Source: JBCCMA01 sp045107005 (GTDB lineage: Bacteria; Pseudomonadota; Gammaproteobacteria; Steroidobacterales; JBCCMA01). Taken from it: 64,000 nucleotides of DNA. This document shows positions 44,568 to 54,011 of the stretch, piece by piece (position 1 is the first letter of the stretch; each line of letters starts with the position of its first letter). The stretch lies in NCBI GenBank assembly GCA_045107005.1, contig JBGCFP010000186.1, positions 16,258-80,257 of the forward strand, read 5' to 3'. The translations under genes and the position numbers were made by a program. A model generated the notes under the pieces. The model was given only the letters and a program-made list of their open reading frames with translations, ran no database searches and was not told where the DNA came from.

Positions 44568-46892
44568 CTAACGGGCCAGCGCGACAGTCAGCTGCCGAGC
44601 ATGACTCCGCCCAAGATCGTCGACCACCGAAATCCGGTGCGCACCAACCGGCGGCTGCCAAAGCAGCGCTTCGTCACGCGCCACTTTGCCCACAAACCGA
44701 TCGTTAGCAAACCAGAAGAGCCACTGCGCATCACTATCCGTGGTCGCCTGCAGCGCCAGCCGATCATCGCTGCGCGTCGCGCTGCGTCGCTGGTAGGTGA
44801 GATGAGCCACCGGCGACGTAATCGTTGGTGGCAAGCCTGCGGTAGCTTGGACGTTCAGTGCACAGCCCGGCACGTAACGGGGCGGTTGGCGCGGCGCCAC
44901 ACCCGCTTGTTCAAACAGCCTTTGCAGATCCGACGGCCAGAACTCGTAGACCTCATCGTGTGTCGTCGCCGCATCGCGAACACAGGCGCGCAGACCGCTG
45001 GCGTTATCGATCGGCACCGCTCGATGGACACGCGACACCGTGATCGGCGACACACCTGGGATAAACCAGCCCTGCCGCGTCTGTGGGCAATACCGACCCG
45101 GCAAGTCACCTGTCGACGCGCACATATCGACGCGACGCACGTTTAGTGCAGGCCCCGGGTCCGCGCTGCGCCATGACGCGTCAATGGACGGTTCCAGCGC
45201 ATCGATCAGTTCGAAGAATAGCGGCGCCGCCGCACTGCGCCCGACCAGGGCCGGGTTACTGCTGCCGTCGAAATTGCCAACCCAGACAGCCAGCACGTAG
45301 GGACCAATCACGCCCACACTCCAGGCGTCGCGAAACCCATAGGACGTCCCCGTCTTCCACGCCACCGGCAATGACCGCCCGGCACGCTCGAGTGCCAGCT
45401 CATCGGGTCGCGGATTCCGGCGCAGCATCGACAGCGTTAGAAACCCGGCTTCCGGACTGAGCAATGCCTGGCCAACAGAGCGCTTGGCATCATCGCGCAC
45501 GCTCACCACTGGCCGATCGCGACCGCCGTTGGCCAGCATGGCGTACAGCCTGACCAGTTCGTAACTGGTCAGCTCGGCGCCACCGAGGATCATCGACAAC
45601 CCGTAGTGATCCGCGTCGCGCAATCCCGCCACGCCAGCCCCGTCCAGAAAATCCCGGAATCCAACGTGGCCACTTTTGGCAAGCAGATCGATCGCCGGCA
45701 CGTTGCGGCTGTAGATCAATGCCTCCGTCGCCGTCACCGGCCCGAGGAAGCCGCGGTCGAAGTTCTCCGGCGCAAAAGCCGCAAACCGTGCCGGCGCATC
45801 TTTAAGCAGACTCGACGGATGGATCAATCCCTGGTCCATGGCCCGCGCGTAGAGAAACGGTTTGAGCGTTGAACCCGGGGATCTCTTGGCACGCGTCCCG
45901 TCGACCTGCCCGTGCAGCGCCGCGTCGAAAAAATCGGCCGATCCAACGCTCGCCATCACTTCCATGCTCCGATGGTCAAGCAACAGTACGCTTGCGTTGT
46001 GCAAACCGCGCGACGCGTGGCGCTGCGTGTAGCGCTTGACCTGTTGCGACACGCGCCGCTGCAGAGGCAAATCCAGGGTCGACACCACCGTCGCGCCAGC
46101 TTTAGCGTTACGCAACTGCTCCAGCGCAAACTGTGGCGCTGCGAACGGCAGATCGCGCGTGGCGCGCACCGCCACCGGCAACGCCATGCGCGCCGCCGCG
46201 GACGAACTCGATGGATTACGATCAATCCAACGCTTGATCAAGCGACCCCGCGCTCGGCTCATTCGCGCGTAACCCGCATCGTTCGACGGGTCCCGGCGCA
46301 CCGGATTTTGTGGGATGACGGCCAGCGCCAAAGCCTCCGGCAAGGTCAGATCGGCCGCCGACTTGCCGAAATAAATACGCGCGGCCGTGCCGATGCCCTC
46401 CACGTTGCCACCGTAAGGTGCCAGCGAAAAATAGGCGTCCAGAATCTGTGCTTTGCTGTAGTGGCGCTCAAGCTGTAGTGCACGCGCGATCTGAACAAGC
46501 TTGCCGCGGATCGTCGTCGTCTGCAGATCAAAGCGCAGCCTGGCCAGTTGCATCGTTACGGTCGACGCACCCACCGGTCGCGCACCGGTCACATACGTCG
46601 ACCACGCTGCGCGCGCCAACGCCACCGGATTGACCCCCGGATGCGCGTAAAAATACCGGTCTTCGTAAAGCAGTGTCGCGTCAATGGCGGCGGGCGCGAT
46701 CGGTTCCGTGGCAGGCGCCAGACGATAGCGTTCGTCCGGGGCCAACGACAGACGCAGTAACGCGCCGTGTCGATCAGTGACCAGACTCGAAAACCCAACG
46801 TGGTCGTAGAGCCCTGGTTTTGGCACACACAGCCACGCGACCAGCATCGTGACCAGGGCGAACCAAAATGCACGGCGGCGCGACTTGATCAC
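44568..46892 (-). CDS. pbpC: penicillin-binding protein 1C
   Basis: A 774-residue class A penicillin-binding protein. One N-terminal membrane helix; glycosyltransferase 51 motifs EDRYFYAHPGVNPVALARA, GASTVTMQLARL and YFSLAPYGGNVEGIGTAARIYFGK; transpeptidase motifs SPGSTLKPFLYA (catalytic Ser), YSRNVPA and WKTGTSYG; and the PBP1C-specific C-terminal domain with several Cys (DMCASTGDLPGRYCP). It polymerises and crosslinks peptidoglycan. It begins with a GTG overlapping the alpha-2-macroglobulin stop (GTGA), the order seen in E. coli yfhM-pbpC. Confidence 0.95.
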   Translation of the reverse strand: MIKSRRRAFWFALVTMLVAWLCVPKPGLYDHVGFSSLVTDRHGALLRLSLAPDERYRLAPATEPIAPAAIDATLLYEDRYFYAHPGVNPVALARAAWSTYVTGARPVGASTVTMQLARLRFDLQTTTIRGKLVQIARALQLERHYSKAQILDAYFSLAPYGGNVEGIGTAARIYFGKSAADLTLPEALALAVIPQNPVRRDPSNDAGYARMSRARGRLIKRWIDRNPSSSSAAARMALPVAVRATRDLPFAAPQFALEQLRNAKAGATVVSTLDLPLQRRVSQQVKRYTQRHASRGLHNASVLLLDHRSMEVMASVGSADFFDAALHGQVDGTRAKRSPGSTLKPFLYARAMDQGLIHPSSLLKDAPARFAAFAPENFDRGFLGPVTATEALIYSRNVPAIDLLAKSGHVGFRDFLDGAGVAGLRDADHYGLSMILGGAELTSYELVRLYAMLANGGRDRPVVSVRDDAKRSVGQALLSPEAGFLTLSMLRRNPRPDELALERAGRSLPVAWKTGTSYGFRDAWSVGVIGPYVLAVWVGNFDGSSNPALVGRSAAAPLFFELIDALEPSIDASWRSADPGPALNVRRVDMCASTGDLPGRYCPQTRQGWFIPGVSPITVSRVHRAVPIDNASGLRACVRDAATTHDEVYEFWPSDLQRLFEQAGVAPRQPPRYVPGCALNVQATAGLPPTITSPVAHLTYQRRSATRSDDRLALQATTDSDAQWLFWFANDRFVGKVARDEALLWQPPVGAHRISVVDDLGRSHARQLTVALAR

Positions 46893-49800
46893 GGCGTCGG
46901 TGTCACACTGAAGCGTCCGGCCGCGGTGCGCGCGTGCACGCCGCGATCGTACATCGAGCGCCCGAACGCGGCGGGCAACGTGAAGTCGCCACTGCTCGTC
47001 ACTTTCACCCGATACTGCATTTCGGTCAGACGCTCACCGATATCGCCGTAAAAGACGACTCGATCTTCGCGCACGTCCACATAGTCCGCGGTCCAGCCCC
47101 CGAACTGCCGCTGGACGCTCTCGGTCAACACTTCGAAACCGCCCGGCAGCAGATCCACGATCGCGACGTTACTGCGGTCCGGTCCGTTTGAGCGCGCGCG
47201 CAGGCGCACGGTCAACTCATCGCCAATATTCGCCGCCGTCACTACCTCGCCCGCCGCGTTGAGATACACCCGGTCAAGCTCCAATCCCTGCGTCAGCGGA
47301 TCGACTGATGCAGACCGGTCGTAGCCAGTCTGAGTCAGCGCGTAAAACACTGGACTCGACGTGGCGCCGGACAATGTCACAGTCTTGATCGCAAGATCGA
47401 TCCGGGCACGCGCAAACCGCGCATCGCTGACGAGCGTCACGTTATCGGCGGTGACGTCGAGGAGCGGCGCTGCCGCATCTCGAAACACCGCCTTGGAGTA
47501 TTCACCCAGGGCCAAGATCGTGTACGCCGACGACAGAGTGTTGAAACGGTTGGCCATGACCGGGTCGATCAACGCTCGCAGAGTCGCCGCATCCAGACGC
47601 GCCATTCGCTCTGGGAAATGACGCGACAGCAAATAGACGTACTGCGCGTCGCGGCCAAGCCGGGTGTCGAAATCACCGGTCATTTCGCTGCCGCCGCCGA
47701 AGGCATAGTCGTCGACAAGAGAGGCCGCGAGCCGATCCTGCTTGAGCATCGCGTAGCTTGCCGCCATGTAACTTGCGACCAGGTCCTGTGACCAGGACTG
47801 CGCGTGCGCTGCATCGAGATATTCGTGCAGATTGGTCAGATAGGTTGTGGTTACGACGTCGTTTCGGGTCAGCACGTAGATCGCGTACGCGCGCACTCGC
47901 GCCTGCTCCAGCGACGTCACCTCCTGCGCCGCGAGGGTTTTCATAAAACTGACCGCAGCGCGTCGCATTGCTCGCGGGACGGGCAATCCCTGCGCGGCGG
48001 CGTCAGTTAAAAAATGCGTGATGTAGACGCTTGGGAAGCGCGCGGGAAGATCCGCGGCTGGCCAGAACCGGAAGCCACCTTCCGGCGTTTGGCGCGCACG
48101 CAGCTTGCCGATGGTCTGTGCAAACGACTGGCGCACGCTGGCCTCATCGAGGCCAGCATCACCGTTACCCAGCAGCCCGATCATGGGAAACACTTTGCTG
48201 ACCATCTGTTCTGCGCACTCGTGAGGGAATGCCTCGAGATAGTTAAGCAAGCCGTCGGCCAGCACCAGCGGGCTCGCCGATGCGGCAATGGATTGATCCG
48301 CAAAAGCAGCATACAGCTCGCGCTCGAATTGCAAAGTCGTCGAATCCTGTCGCGTCGTACCCGCCTCCAACGTCGTCGTATACGCCACCGACGGCCGCAC
48401 GCTCAACGTGGCCTCTCGACGGGTCGATTCCTGGTCCGCGTTAGCGGAAAACGACAGCGAAGCGGCTCCCGGATCGTCGAGCGCGCGCACACGAAACTGA
48501 ACACGCCCTTCGTTCCCTTCGCTCAATGCAACGATAGCAGTGGCTTCACCAATCACCGTCAAATTGTCTGATGCCGACACGGCTACCTCGATGGGCAGAT
48601 TGTCTACGGACCCTTCCACCTGATTGGAAACGCCAACGCTCACGTCAAACTCGTCGCCGGGCGCAGCAGCCGTCAGAACACTGGGGCTTAGAACAAAGGG
48701 CCCCCGCACCAGCGTGGTTTCCTGCGCGCTCCCCACCGCGTCGGCGCCAACGGCAACGGCCATGACCTTCAGCGAACCGTCGAAATAGTCCGGCACTTGC
48801 CAGGTCACGCGATTACCGTTGGGGCCAGTGTCGACAATGCCCGACCAGAACGTGACGGGCGCTTCGGTCGCACGTCGGAACGGGTTCAAATTATTGCCCG
48901 GCGCGGGTGCCGAAAAACCACCGCCCGGCGCAGCCAGACGCTGCATCATTTCGAACTGTGGAAGGATCAAATCCACCATTTGATACGCGCTGACCTGCAG
49001 TGCGATCTTGCGCAGGAAAAAGTCCAGCGGATTGGGTCGTGTGTAGCGCGCTACTTGCAAGATCCCCTCGTCGACGGCGTACACGATCACGCGCGAGCGA
49101 TGCGATGCGGTCACATCGATATTGAGCGCCTCACCGGGCCGCACGCGCTCAGGCACCGCGAGCGCCAAGTCCAGCGTGCGCGCATCCCGGTTAATGGCGA
49201 ACGGTGCCACGGCGTAGCTCAATGGACTGACGAAAATTTCGGGTGAGTCCAGAGCGCGAATAAACGCCACGTTCACGTAGGCATTGCCTTCCAGTTCGGG
49301 CGGTACCTGGATGCGCTGCACCGTACTATTGGTATCAGCGGTGAACCACTTGTGCGCGAAGACGCGTTCGCGTTCGATCGTGATCAGCCCGGTCCCGGTG
49401 AACGGTGCGGTAATCGACAGTTCGATCTCATCACCTGGCGCAAAACTGTCGCCATTGAGACTCAACGCCAGCTGCGCATCGCGCTCAAGATTGCCCGCGA
49501 CGTTCCGCGCACCGGTGACCGTAAACGCAACGTTGCTGTAAACCCTGCCATCCTCGCCCATCAACTTGATGGCGTAGGAGCCCGGCGTTTCGGTTGGGAG
49601 GGTGAGCTCCGTGCCGGAGGCGGTGATCGCGTAGTCGTCCGTCGACAGCAGCGTCTCCTTTTTTACCGACTGATAGGCAAACGTCCCGTTCGGGCGCTGC
49701 ACGAGCGTTGAGACATAGCGGTACTCGACCAGTTGCTTGCGCAGCGACGTCAAATCGAGCGCGTCGCCGTTGGAATCTACGGCGATGAACAACACGCTGT

Positions 49801-52573
49801 GTTCAGCCGCCTTGGTCAGGAATGCAAGATCGCTGTCGCTGCGATAACCAACCAAATAGTCCAGCGGCGACAGCATCGCACTGGCTACCGCTTTGACGCT
49901 GCGACCGCCGCCCTGCTCAAACCCTTCGACCGCCACGCGCAACTGGTAAATGCCCTTGTCGTAGCGCGCCAGATCGAGTGCCAGGCGTGCGCGCCCCTCG
50001 TCGTCTGTCGTGGTGTCGACCAGTGCTTGCTCGATCGAGCCGAGCGGGGTGTCAGGATCGCGCAACGGATCGACAAACCGATACTCGGGAAACTGACGCA
50101 GTCGGATACTCGAGGGCAGCAACTGCAGCGAACCGGCAATGCGTCGGTTCTGGGCCGCGGCGCCAAACAGATTTTCCAACTTCACGTTGGTCGTCAGATC
50201 GCCCGGCTGAATCCAGCCACTTTTTTTCTGACCTGCGATCGACGCGCGGATACGCAGACGATCAGGCAGAAATTCCTCCACTTTGAACGCCGCGCTGCCG
50301 ATCGGCCGCTGCCGATTGTCCGGCTCAATGAGCAGCAGAGTGACGCTGTAGTTGCCCGTCTGCGAGGCCGCTTCAGTGGTAAAAGACTGCTCGAAGAAGC
50401 CATCGTCAGGCAACCGACGTTTTTCTTCGAGCACCAGTTGGCCCGAGGGATTGGTAATGCGCAGCAGCAGTGGCAGCTGATCCAGCACTCCCCAATCATC
50501 ACGTTTGACGATTAGTCCGAGTTCGACCTGGTCGCCCGGTCGGTATAAGCCACGATCAGAGAAAATCTGCGCTCGAATCTGCTCCGACGCCGCACCTCGT
50601 TGTACGTATTCGCCGCCTACATCGAACCGCGAGTACTGCATCGCGCGCTCGGTACGAGCGAACGGCATAAACACCGCATCGCTACCCTGGCGCACCACAT
50701 ATACTGTCGGCTTGCGCTCGCGCTTCATTCCGACCACCGACGGCAGCGAGGCGTGGCCGCGCGCATTGGTGACCCGATCGAAGACCGCCTGCCCGTTCTT
50801 ACCCAAAAGCGAGACCCGCGCACCCACCACCGGTTCGCCGGTCGCAATGGAATGCACGAACACGTCCTGGGAAGTGTCGGCATTCACTTTGACCAGCAAC
50901 CCCAAGTCGGTGATCAAAACGAAACGTCGATCGCTCTCGCCCAGCGGGTAGCCCCGCGCGCGATCCCAACCTTGCACTGACACGAAAAAATAGCCGCCCT
51001 GCTCCAGAAACTCGCTCATATCAAGACTGGCGAACGAGGGCGTGGATGGATGCGCGGGTTGCACATCGATGTAGCGCGTGGTGCGCTCGGTCAGATTGTC
51101 CTCGTCGAACATCCAGTTGCGAAATGACGGCTGGCTTATATCGCCGCGAGTCTGGCTCGCCAGGTGATTCACCTGGCCATCCAGCAAACGTCCAATCTCC
51201 ACTTTCAAGGTCGTTACACCGCGACCAATCAGAGTGAGCTGATGCGATCCGCTCAGCGGCAGAATGGCGCCGGACTGAGCAATGGTCGCTTCCCTGGGAT
51301 AGGCGGGGACCTGCACCAACGTGTCGTAAGGCGTTGCCAGCACGAATTTTCCTTGCGAGCGCAACCCTTCGTCAACCTTGACGTACAGCGTGCGATTTTC
51401 AGGTAAATCGAGACCGGCGCTGTGCACGCTTGCCACGTCTCCTTCGACGGGATTGAGTGTGACCGCCACCGACGTCGACTGATCCAGGATCGCCGCGGTT
51501 ACTTCGCGCGCGCTTTGCCAGCGCTTGTTGTTCACGCGACGCCCGTCAATGATTGGGCTTGTCGGCAGCAGGAAGGCGCTCACACGTTCGGCTACCGCTG
51601 ACGTTGCCACACGGTCTGTGAACTCGACAGTGAGCGCCTGCCGTGGGTTGTCATCGCCATCGCGAACGATTCGCGCCTGGGCATCGGTGATCTTGAAGTA
51701 GCTGCCCACATCGGGGATCAGAACATTGTCCCGCAACGCTGAGCCCAGCGAGGCCGAGCCCACCGCCGGCTTCAGTTTTTTGCCAAGCGTCAATGTGACG
51801 TAGCTCTCCACAGCGGGCAACGTCACTGGCGCAGAGTGAACGTAAGCCACGCGACTTTGCGCGTCGAACGCCACCGTGAAATCCTGAATGAGGCGAGGCG
51901 TCGACTCGGTATCGTCTCCGGCCAGCATCGTATAACTCAAGCTATCGTTCAGGCTGGCCGCATCCACCGGATGACTGAATGAAACGGTGGCCACCACCTT
52001 GCGCACGGCTGTGTCGACCGGATCCTGATAAAAACTCAATTCATCAATGGATGCGCTGAACGCTGCGGTGTCAAAACGCGCCTGTGTGTCGGCCAGCGTC
52101 AAATTGGGCGCGAAGATCGAAGCGTCCCAGCGGACCGTGTAGGTCGCACCTGCCGGCCAGTCGGCCGCGGGTTCGAAAATCAACGTTGATTCGTCGCGCC
52201 ATCGCCAGCGACCCGGGTGCGCGGGTTTGAGCGAAACGCCGCTCGCGAGCTCGTTACCGATCTCTCCCAGAGCGGCCACCGACGTGATGTCGATGGCCGG
52301 AGACCGCGGGTCTTCGGTCAGCGAGAAATTCAGAATCAGAGGCGGCGGCACGATCTTTCCGTCCACTAACGGGGACGCCGGTGGCGGGACCACCTGCGCC
52401 ACCACTCGCGCGGGCTGAGGCTTATCCAAATAGTGCTGCCAGGCGGCAACACCCAGAAGTCCTGCGATCAACAGGACGGCCAGCGCAGTCCCGAAGCGCC
52501 GCACGCCGACACTCTCAAGCCACGCCGGCGGCGTCCATTGGAATTGGCCAACGATTCTGGACAGTACGCTCAT
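46889..52573 (-). CDS. yfhM: bacterial alpha-2-macroglobulin
   Basis: A 1894-residue periplasmic protein with an N-terminal membrane anchor (FGTALAVLLIAGLLGVAAW). It has a long row of MG-type beta domains and, near residue 1450, HECAEQM, the Cys/Gln pair that forms the internal thioester trap, followed by the helical thioester domain (LPVPRAMRRAAVSFM) and a final receptor-like domain. It traps foreign proteases that enter the periplasm and guards peptidoglycan synthesis with PBP1C, encoded by the overlapping gene. I choose the ATG at 52573 over 52624, because an AGGA-type site precedes it. Confidence 0.94.
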   Translation of the reverse strand: MSVLSRIVGQFQWTPPAWLESVGVRRFGTALAVLLIAGLLGVAAWQHYLDKPQPARVVAQVVPPPASPLVDGKIVPPPLILNFSLTEDPRSPAIDITSVAALGEIGNELASGVSLKPAHPGRWRWRDESTLIFEPAADWPAGATYTVRWDASIFAPNLTLADTQARFDTAAFSASIDELSFYQDPVDTAVRKVVATVSFSHPVDAASLNDSLSYTMLAGDDTESTPRLIQDFTVAFDAQSRVAYVHSAPVTLPAVESYVTLTLGKKLKPAVGSASLGSALRDNVLIPDVGSYFKITDAQARIVRDGDDNPRQALTVEFTDRVATSAVAERVSAFLLPTSPIIDGRRVNNKRWQSAREVTAAILDQSTSVAVTLNPVEGDVASVHSAGLDLPENRTLYVKVDEGLRSQGKFVLATPYDTLVQVPAYPREATIAQSGAILPLSGSHQLTLIGRGVTTLKVEIGRLLDGQVNHLASQTRGDISQPSFRNWMFDEDNLTERTTRYIDVQPAHPSTPSFASLDMSEFLEQGGYFFVSVQGWDRARGYPLGESDRRFVLITDLGLLVKVNADTSQDVFVHSIATGEPVVGARVSLLGKNGQAVFDRVTNARGHASLPSVVGMKRERKPTVYVVRQGSDAVFMPFARTERAMQYSRFDVGGEYVQRGAASEQIRAQIFSDRGLYRPGDQVELGLIVKRDDWGVLDQLPLLLRITNPSGQLVLEEKRRLPDDGFFEQSFTTEAASQTGNYSVTLLLIEPDNRQRPIGSAAFKVEEFLPDRLRIRASIAGQKKSGWIQPGDLTTNVKLENLFGAAAQNRRIAGSLQLLPSSIRLRQFPEYRFVDPLRDPDTPLGSIEQALVDTTTDDEGRARLALDLARYDKGIYQLRVAVEGFEQGGGRSVKAVASAMLSPLDYLVGYRSDSDLAFLTKAAEHSVLFIAVDSNGDALDLTSLRKQLVEYRYVSTLVQRPNGTFAYQSVKKETLLSTDDYAITASGTELTLPTETPGSYAIKLMGEDGRVYSNVAFTVTGARNVAGNLERDAQLALSLNGDSFAPGDEIELSITAPFTGTGLITIERERVFAHKWFTADTNSTVQRIQVPPELEGNAYVNVAFIRALDSPEIFVSPLSYAVAPFAINRDARTLDLALAVPERVRPGEALNIDVTASHRSRVIVYAVDEGILQVARYTRPNPLDFFLRKIALQVSAYQMVDLILPQFEMMQRLAAPGGGFSAPAPGNNLNPFRRATEAPVTFWSGIVDTGPNGNRVTWQVPDYFDGSLKVMAVAVGADAVGSAQETTLVRGPFVLSPSVLTAAAPGDEFDVSVGVSNQVEGSVDNLPIEVAVSASDNLTVIGEATAIVALSEGNEGRVQFRVRALDDPGAASLSFSANADQESTRREATLSVRPSVAYTTTLEAGTTRQDSTTLQFERELYAAFADQSIAASASPLVLADGLLNYLEAFPHECAEQMVSKVFPMIGLLGNGDAGLDEASVRQSFAQTIGKLRARQTPEGGFRFWPAADLPARFPSVYITHFLTDAAAQGLPVPRAMRRAAVSFMKTLAAQEVTSLEQARVRAYAIYVLTRNDVVTTTYLTNLHEYLDAAHAQSWSQDLVASYMAASYAMLKQDRLAASLVDDYAFGGGSEMTGDFDTRLGRDAQYVYLLSRHFPERMARLDAATLRALIDPVMANRFNTLSSAYTILALGEYSKAVFRDAAAPLLDVTADNVTLVSDARFARARIDLAIKTVTLSGATSSPVFYALTQTGYDRSASVDPLTQGLELDRVYLNAAGEVVTAANIGDELTVRLRARSNGPDRSNVAIVDLLPGGFEVLTESVQRQFGGWTADYVDVREDRVVFYGDIGERLTEMQYRVKVTSSGDFTLPAAFGRSMYDRGVHARTAAGRFSVTPTP

Positions 52574-52734
52574 GGGGCCGATCCTGCGCTCACGGTGAAG
52601 GAGCCCCGATTCTAGCGCGTTCAACGGCGCACAATGGCGTCGGTTTTCTGATCAATTGTGGCGAAACTGACGGCGATGATGCGATCGCCCATCGCTGTAG
52701 TAAGGTTAGCGCACGAATTTGAGTGGAGAAACGG

Positions 52735-53940
52735 ATGGAGCGGAATCTTGGAATCGGCGTGTGCGCAGTGGCCCTTTCATTGACCGCCTGCGGCGGCGGT
52801 GGGGGCAGCGGTACGTCGCAAGGACTCGGCCCGCCGGTATCGACGTCGCTGTATCAAGAGGTCAGCGCATTGTCACTGCCGCAAGGCGCGCTGAACGGAA
52901 TGTGCATGGATGCGCGTCACGGCGATGTCGACGGCGACGGTGACCTGGACCTTGTGCTGGCCCAGGAATTCTCGACCAATCTGCTGCTGCGCAATGACGG
53001 CTCGGGCAATTTCAGCGTGACACTCGGCGACGTGGTCGGCGGCGACGGTGACAACGAAGACTTGCTGCTCCAGGATTTCGACAATGATGGCGATCTCGAT
53101 ATGTTCACCGTGCACGAAGACGACCGCATACACGCGTTCCTGCTGAACGACGGTCAAGGTCGCTTTACCGACGCGTCAAATCGCATCGCGGTCAGCAGTA
53201 TCGCGAACGCCGCAGAAGCCATTGATTTGAACAACGACGGACGGCTCGACGTAATCCTTGGTAACCGCGGAACCAATCTGGTCCTGCTGCAGGACGCCAA
53301 CGGCACTTTTAACACTGACCTGACCCGGCCCGTTGGCACGCAGCCCACGCAGGATTTGCTGTTGTTTGATGCGGATGGCGATACCGATATGGATCTGTTT
53401 ATCGCCAACGAGGGGCTCAACCGACTGCTGATTAATAACGGCAACGGTTTTTTCAATGACGAGACCACCGTGCGTTTGGGGTTCGAGGCGCGAGAATCAC
53501 GACAAGCCGATGCCGCTGACATTGACAACGACGGAGACCTTGACCTTGTATTGGGTAACGTCAGCTTTAGCTTGAACTCGTTGCCGTCCAACCAGCTGCT
53601 TATTAACGACGGCACCGGCGTGTTCACCGATGAAACGGACACTCGTTTACCCGAGTTCAACAACCAGGCCAGCAGCTTTACGGTTCACTTTGTCGATCTG
53701 GACAGCGATGGTGACGCCGACATTTTGTCGCCGTCGAATAACCTGGGCAACGGCGGCAGCGTGAGCGCGTGGATTAACGACGGCACCGGCCAGTTCACCG
53801 CACCAACCACCAGCGTTTTTTCAGCTGAACCCAGCGGCAGCTTGTTCGACATTGAAGTGGCGGATTTTAACGGCGACGGCAACGCCGATCTCTATTTTTG
53901 CTACCGCACCGGCACCGATCAACTGTATTTCCGACAGTAG
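52735..53940 (+). CDS. FG-GAP/VCBS repeat lipoprotein
   Basis: A 401-residue lipoprotein (SLTACGGGGGS) with a flexible Gly-rich linker. The rest is a beta-propeller of about seven VCBS/FG-GAP repeats, each with a calcium-type loop such as DVDGDGDLDLV, DFDNDGDLDMF, DLNNDGRLDVI, DADGDTDMDLF, DIDNDGDLDLV, DLDSDGDADIL and DFNGDGNADLY. It has no ASPIC tail, unlike the CRTAC1-like proteins at 8.1 and 59 kb. It is probably surface-exposed and binds a ligand or other proteins. The ATG at 52735 follows GGAG; a GTG at 52723 is possible. Confidence 0.87.
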   Translation: MERNLGIGVCAVALSLTACGGGGGSGTSQGLGPPVSTSLYQEVSALSLPQGALNGMCMDARHGDVDGDGDLDLVLAQEFSTNLLLRNDGSGNFSVTLGDVVGGDGDNEDLLLQDFDNDGDLDMFTVHEDDRIHAFLLNDGQGRFTDASNRIAVSSIANAAEAIDLNNDGRLDVILGNRGTNLVLLQDANGTFNTDLTRPVGTQPTQDLLLFDADGDTDMDLFIANEGLNRLLINNGNGFFNDETTVRLGFEARESRQADAADIDNDGDLDLVLGNVSFSLNSLPSNQLLINDGTGVFTDETDTRLPEFNNQASSFTVHFVDLDSDGDADILSPSNNLGNGGSVSAWINDGTGQFTAPTTSVFSAEPSGSLFDIEVADFNGDGNADLYFCYRTGTDQLYFRQ

Positions 53941-53949
53941 GCGATCAAA

Positions 53950-53979
53950 AAAGGCGCCTGCCTTGCGGCAAGCGCCTTT
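53950..53979. terminator. bidirectional terminator between FG-GAP and LamG genes
   Basis: AAAGGCGC (53950-53957) pairs with GCGCCTTT (53972-53979), and TGCC with GGCA, around loop TTGC, with one mismatch. A run of As before and TTT after it suit termination in both directions. It lies between two convergent genes. Confidence 0.75.
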
Positions 53980-54011
53980 ACATCGTGCTGATTCAGGGAA
54001 CGTCCAATACC

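Noticed and set aside
44401..44707. Plus-strand frames across the 44.4 kb repeat and the end of pbpC
   Set aside because: They translate the repeat and the reverse of pbpC.
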